Positions 60,537-64,000 of a DNA stretch of 64,000 nucleotides are shown piece by piece (position 1 is the stretch's first letter; every line of letters starts with the position of its first letter). The position numbers and the translations under genes were made by a program. Source of the stretch: Diadophis punctatus similis (lineage: Eukaryota > Chordata > Lepidosauria > Squamata > Dipsadidae). A model generated the notes under the pieces. It searched no databases, was not told the DNA's origin, and saw only the letters and a program-made list of their open reading frames with translations. The stretch covers positions 242,289,677 to 242,353,676 of the forward strand of contig JALIGW010000002.1 in assembly GCA_023053685.1 (NCBI GenBank), written 5' to 3'.

Positions 60537-61643
60537 TCAGTTTAAATGTTTATCCAGGAAATCTCTGAATTTAATACCAAGTAGCTCAGTCCCTTTCTTT
60601 GATGGATGCAAACCATCTCTTTCGTACAGTTTTTCATTGGACCAGCTGCTGATATCATGACTAATAAGACCAAAGCCTTCCCTTTTACACCACTCCTTTA
60701 GCCACACATTAAACTCTGCTACACGTTGGCCTTTCCCTTTTTGTTCCTTATATACTGGTAAAACCTCTGAAAAGATAAGCCTACAACCTATACTACTAAG
60801 TTCGTACCCCAAGCTCTGGAAGTCATTCTGCACAGAAAGTACATCTTTTTGGGACAGATCATTTGTGCCTAGATGTATAATAGCATCAACATCACAGTCC
60901 TTACTGGCATTCTTGACTATCTTAAGAATACGCCTCTTGTCTCTGCTGGCAGTAGCACCTTGCAGACACCTGACCTCTTTCAAAACCTCGATATCCTTTC
61001 CTAAATTTACATCCCTTACAATTGAATCACCAACCAGAAGGTGGCTTCTCTTTTTGGATACCTTGCTGCTCTTGTGTGACTGATGTGTAATACGTGATTC
61101 ACACTTTCCACTTTCCAAATTAAGTTCTTCATCTCGGACCACGTTCCCCTGCTTATTTGAGTTATTGTTATCACAAGTACCTTGACCTGTCACGTTAGTG
61201 TCTCTGTTAAGGTCAGCAAGGGCACTATATCTGTTATGCTGGGACACAGTAAAAGCTCTGTGCTTCTGGTTCACAGCTCTCACCCTGCCAGATCCCACAG
61301 TTGTCCATACTGCCCTTCTCCTGCAGGATCTTTGTGATAGAGGGGGCTGATAGTGTGGCAGCTCATTAGAGTGGAATGGCTGAATTTGGCACCTTATTTC
61401 TGCTTGCAGAGCACAGATTAGAGAGTCTAGATAGATAATCTGTCCACATAGACTAGTAATTTGTTTACAAAGAGGACAGTATCCAAATTTGAAAAGAGTA
61501 CTTCGAAACACAACTGAAAAACAAGTATTACACTGAACTAAGCCAGTCATTTTGAAATAGAATAAAATCACAGTCTCAAGGGCACTAACCCTGATTGTAT
61601 TATTACTATTTTTTTGTTTATAGTTATATGATTTGCGCGCCAT
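60537..61643 (-). CDS. CR1 ORF1 protein with SGNH-hydrolase (esterase) domain
   Basis: 368 codons, open. Near the N-terminus CNTC (C38, C41) and CPLC (C56, C59) form a probable zinc finger. Residues ~200-368 are an SGNH hydrolase: GDSIVRDV (Ser207), HLGTND (Asn261), and RDGLHPSKKG (Asp343, His346), the standard catalytic set. CR1-group ORF1 esterases are thought to bind lipid or RNA-protein complexes and help retrotransposition. The start may be Met32, just before the zinc finger. It lies directly upstream of the ORF2 remains with ~90 bases between them. Confidence 0.93.
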   Translation of the reverse strand: MARKSYNYKQKNSNNTIRVSALETVILFYFKMTGLVQCNTCFSVVFRSTLFKFGYCPLCKQITSLCGQIIYLDSLICALQAEIRCQIQPFHSNELPHYQPPLSQRSCRRRAVWTTVGSGRVRAVNQKHRAFTVSQHNRYSALADLNRDTNVTGQGTCDNNNSNKQGNVVRDEELNLESGKCESRITHQSHKSSKVSKKRSHLLVGDSIVRDVNLGKDIEVLKEVRCLQGATASRDKRRILKIVKNASKDCDVDAIIHLGTNDLSQKDVLSVQNDFQSLGYELSSIGCRLIFSEVLPVYKEQKGKGQRVAEFNVWLKEWCKREGFGLISHDISSWSNEKLYERDGLHPSKKGTELLGIKFRDFLDKHLN

Positions 61644-61779
61644 TAGGCGCGCGGGCCGCTACCTTTCCCCCTCCTTCTCTCACTCAGACTCAAAAGTTGC
61701 AGCCAGGAGCACCTCCCCCAGGCTCTGTGAATTCAAACTGCAATGGAAGAGCTTTTACCCACTTTCTCTCACTCAGACT

Positions 61780-62289
61780 TAAAGTAGGGGCTACAATCAA
61801 TTATGCCCCAAAACCAGGCCTGACAAAGTTCGGACAATGTTACAAGGCAAGCCAAGTAAACACGTATCTTAATATCCATTAGTTCTGCAGAAAGGAACTG
61901 CCCTGTCAGCCCTAATTAATATATGTATCCTTTTTAGATATGCTGACCATGAGAAAGAGTTTTTGCTATGTCTACAGTATTGTGTGAGCCGTTGTATTGT
62001 TCCTTAAAAACAAATGTCAAGGATAAACCACAGTTGGGAAACATCTGTGCTAACATGTCTTATATGCTTAACTGTCTGTTCCCAGTTCCTTCTTTTATTT
62101 TAAGATAAGTTTGCCTCATTGTATACCATAAATGGGCATAGGAAATGCATACGTAAACCAGGGTATAAGAATCTGGTCTTGTCTAGTGTTCAGGGTTCAG
62201 GCCTTTGCATTTGCTTTGAACCTGCGCATATCAATAAACCTTTCCTTCTGTACAAGTGCTTGCTTAGTGTCCTGATTCATTCTACAACA
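61780..62289 (+). mobile_element. Probable solo LTR (second family) inside CR1 5' region
   Basis: 510 bp lying between two copies of the CR1 5' unit, flanked by gact (61776-61779 and 62290-62293). It has a TATA-like 'gggtataagaatctgg' (~62160), 'tcaataaacctttccttctgtacaag' (poly-A signal followed by a typical LTR end) and the end ...AACA. The left end is TAAAG and not TG, so one base may have changed. No internal retroviral genes are seen. Confidence 0.72.
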
Positions 62290-62396
62290 GACTCAAAGGT
62301 TGCAGCCAGGAGCACCTCCCCCAGGCTCTGTGAATTCAAACTGCAATGGAAGAGCTTTTACCCACCTTCTCTCACTCAGACTCAAAAGTTGCAGTC

Positions 62397-63076
62397 TACT
62401 TATACGTATCATATTTCCCATTTTTCTTCTTTAGTTATTCCTTTAACTCTTTTCATTTAGTCTCCCATACACTCCCATAGTTCTTAATATTTCCCTCTCA
62501 TCATCACATTCTCTTATCTTTCTTCTTTTTTTTGAATTTTATAATTATTATATTTTTTATTCTGCTTTAAGATCCCATCTAATCCCTTTTCTTTTCCCTT
62601 TTCCCTCTTCTTCCTTTCCCCACTGTCATGCCCAGTATACTCATTTATCCCTTTTGAACCTACTCACTTCCCCTTTTCTTCTTTTCTTCCTTCCTCCCTT
62701 TCTATTTTCACCACTGCTATCTCCAGTGTAATCATTAACCTTCCCCTTTCTTCCCTTTGTTTCCTTTTCTTAGTTATTTTTCTCCTATTCCTTCTTTTTT
62801 TTTTACATTATTGCTTCCAATGTCAAACTCAATATTTTTTCTTCTTCAATGCTGAGTCCTTGCTTCTCTTTCATAGTTTCTTTGTTCACTTGGGTGTATT
62901 CCAGTATATTTTCTGATTCATCAAGTTTAAAAAGTCCACGTGTCATTTTAATCATTTCTTTCAGATCATTGATCATTTCAATTACTTCCTGAGACATTTT
63001 GTTATTTCCACAATGTTCTAACTTCAATTTAAAATTCTGTAAGTCCACCACCGTTGCTGGGATCAAACCTGATCTG
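62397..63076 (-). repeat. T/C-rich repeat, continuation of the CR1 target
   Basis: Pyrimidine-rich with many 'cccttttc' and 'ttccttcc' tracts. A minus-strand frame 63066-62803 encodes an acidic, probably helical peptide (NNKMSQEVIEMINDLKEMIK), perhaps a piece of an L1-type ORF1. Not certain. Confidence 0.4.
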
Positions 63077-63306
63077 AGCTGAAGTGGTGCAGTGGTTAAA
63101 TGCAGCCATTGCAGGCTGACTGCTAGTTCAACAGTTCAGCTGTTCAAATCTCACTAGGCTCAAGGTTGACTCAGCCTTCCATCCTTCCGAGGTGGGTAAA
63201 ATGAGGACCCAGATTGTTGGGGGCAATATGCTGAACTCTGTAAACCGCTTAGAGAGGGCTGTAAAGCTCTATGAAGCGGTATATAAGAAAAGTGCTATTG
63301 CTAAAC
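63077..63306 (+). mobile_element. tRNA-derived SINE with L2-like 3' end
   Basis: 'gagctgaagtggtgcagtggttaaatgc' (A-box), 'cagctgttcaaatctcac' (B-box), the shared core, and 'aaccgcttagagagggctgtaaagctctatgaagcggtatataag'. The best preserved of the four copies. Confidence 0.9.
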
Positions 63307-64000
63307 CTCTCAAAAACAAACAAGTCCTCCCTAAGATTTCTCACAGCTTGTAATCCAAGGACATTATATAAAAAACAAAGTTGTTATTCGTTGCAATTTT
63401 TTTTCCTGCCAGTAGGTGTCTCACTCCGCAACTCCAATCCACAGAATGATGAAAATGAAATAAAAAATAAAAAAACTTTCAATATAAATCCATGTTTTAA
63501 ACCTTGTTTTGCATTTTTCTATGTTCTCCTTTCAATACTCCAAATTTAATATTGCTTCCAGTCTTCTTAAACAGCTGCTTTCTTTCAGGTTTCTTCTCAA
63601 AATGCTTTAATAGTCTCAATCTCCATTTTAGGCTTGTGTTTAAACTGCTTCTTTCACTTTCCCCCCATGTCAAATCAGCTGCTAATTCTTTGCTGGGATA
63701 CCTTCCAGGTTCTTTAAACAAATTTTTTCTTTAATATATATTGGCCAGTCACTCACCCGATGTCGATACTCCACTCAATTCACTGCTCCTGCACAAATCT
63801 TATTCTGGTTTCCCCAGCTTGTAATGGCTGTGATAGCCATCACCCCTGTCAGTTCAAAGAGCTTTATTTCTTTGCCTAAAGATAAGAGATAAGACCAAGA
63901 GGGGTAGGATTTGCCTACCCCTCTTGGTCTTCCGAGATGCCTCTCCTTCTTCTCTGTCCCTCCAGGACAGATTCCGGTCCGAAGACCCCCCAACAGGGGT
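63307..64000 (-). other. End of window, probable repeat DNA
   Basis: Minus-strand open frames (63721-63497 and 63993-63775) show no family I can name. A perfect 18-bp hairpin lies at 63891-63931. No gene called. Confidence 0.4.
63891..63931. repeat. Perfect 18-bp hairpin
   Basis: aagaccaagaggggtagg at 63891-63908 and its exact reverse complement at 63914-63931, with the 5-base loop atttg. Confidence 0.96.

Larger units (their letters stand above)
57511..62396 (-). mobile_element. Nearly full-length CR1 LINE
   Basis: Runs on the minus strand from a 5' region of repeated ~90-base units (62290-62396 and 61685-61779) through ORF1 (61643-60537) and a broken ORF2 (about 60450-57594) to the 3' end 'ttggactagaagacctccaagg' and an (att)n tail (57511-57534). 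The insertion splits a T-rich repeat: 57430-57510 and 62397-62470 align side by side with 53830-53960. Very similar to the CR1 at 22594. Confidence 0.92.

Overview
The window looks like nuclear DNA from a snake, most likely an advanced (colubroid) snake. The evidence is a tandem array of vomeronasal type-2 receptor (V2R) genes on the + strand, together with CR1, L2, Rex1-like, BovB/RTE, L1 and Penelope-like retroelements, several tRNA-derived SINEs, many short hAT elements, and long (GAATA)n, (CATC)n and (TCTTC)n satellites attached to LINE or SINE tails. V2R expansion, BovB and LINE-seeded pentamer repeats are known snake features; the species itself cannot be read from the sequence.

V2R genes. 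All four copies share the V2R exon layout: signal-peptide exon, two ligand-binding exons, a 213-bp exon, a 127-bp cysteine-rich exon and one exon for the seven membrane segments. Copy A (exons 4-6, 281-8147; exons 1-3 would lie upstream of the window) has one in-frame stop in exon 6. Copy B (11313-26125) is a complete six-exon gene predicted to encode 842 residues. Copy C (28709-43387) is complete and predicted to encode 847 residues. Copy D (50308-51918) has only exons 5 and 6 and carries a one-base deletion in exon 6. Intron positions, phases (2, 0, 0, 0, 1) and the recognisable remains of introns 3 and 4 are shared, so whole genes were duplicated. Exon 6 is almost the same in B and C, while the middle and end of exon 3 (ligand-binding side) differ strongly.

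Mobile elements. The introns and the 43.4-64 kb region are mostly transposons, many nested. Notable are: an uninterrupted 1038-codon L2-type ORF with endonuclease and reverse transcriptase (54345-57461, minus); a nearly full-length CR1 (about 57.5-62.4 kb, minus) with an intact SGNH-esterase ORF1 but a broken ORF2; five solo LTRs of one family, each with an exact 5-bp target duplication; a different probable solo LTR inside the CR1 5' region; a family of at least ten short hAT-type elements with 8-bp target duplications; a BovB inserted in a CR1; and a mariner remnant that carries a perfect 49-bp inverted repeat.

How it fits together. The only host protein genes seen are the V2Rs, class C GPCRs of vomeronasal sensory neurons that detect mainly peptide or protein cues. 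The rest is transposon and satellite DNA that has built up in and between the duplicated genes. I saw no tRNA or rRNA gene, no CRISPR array and no other cellular gene.
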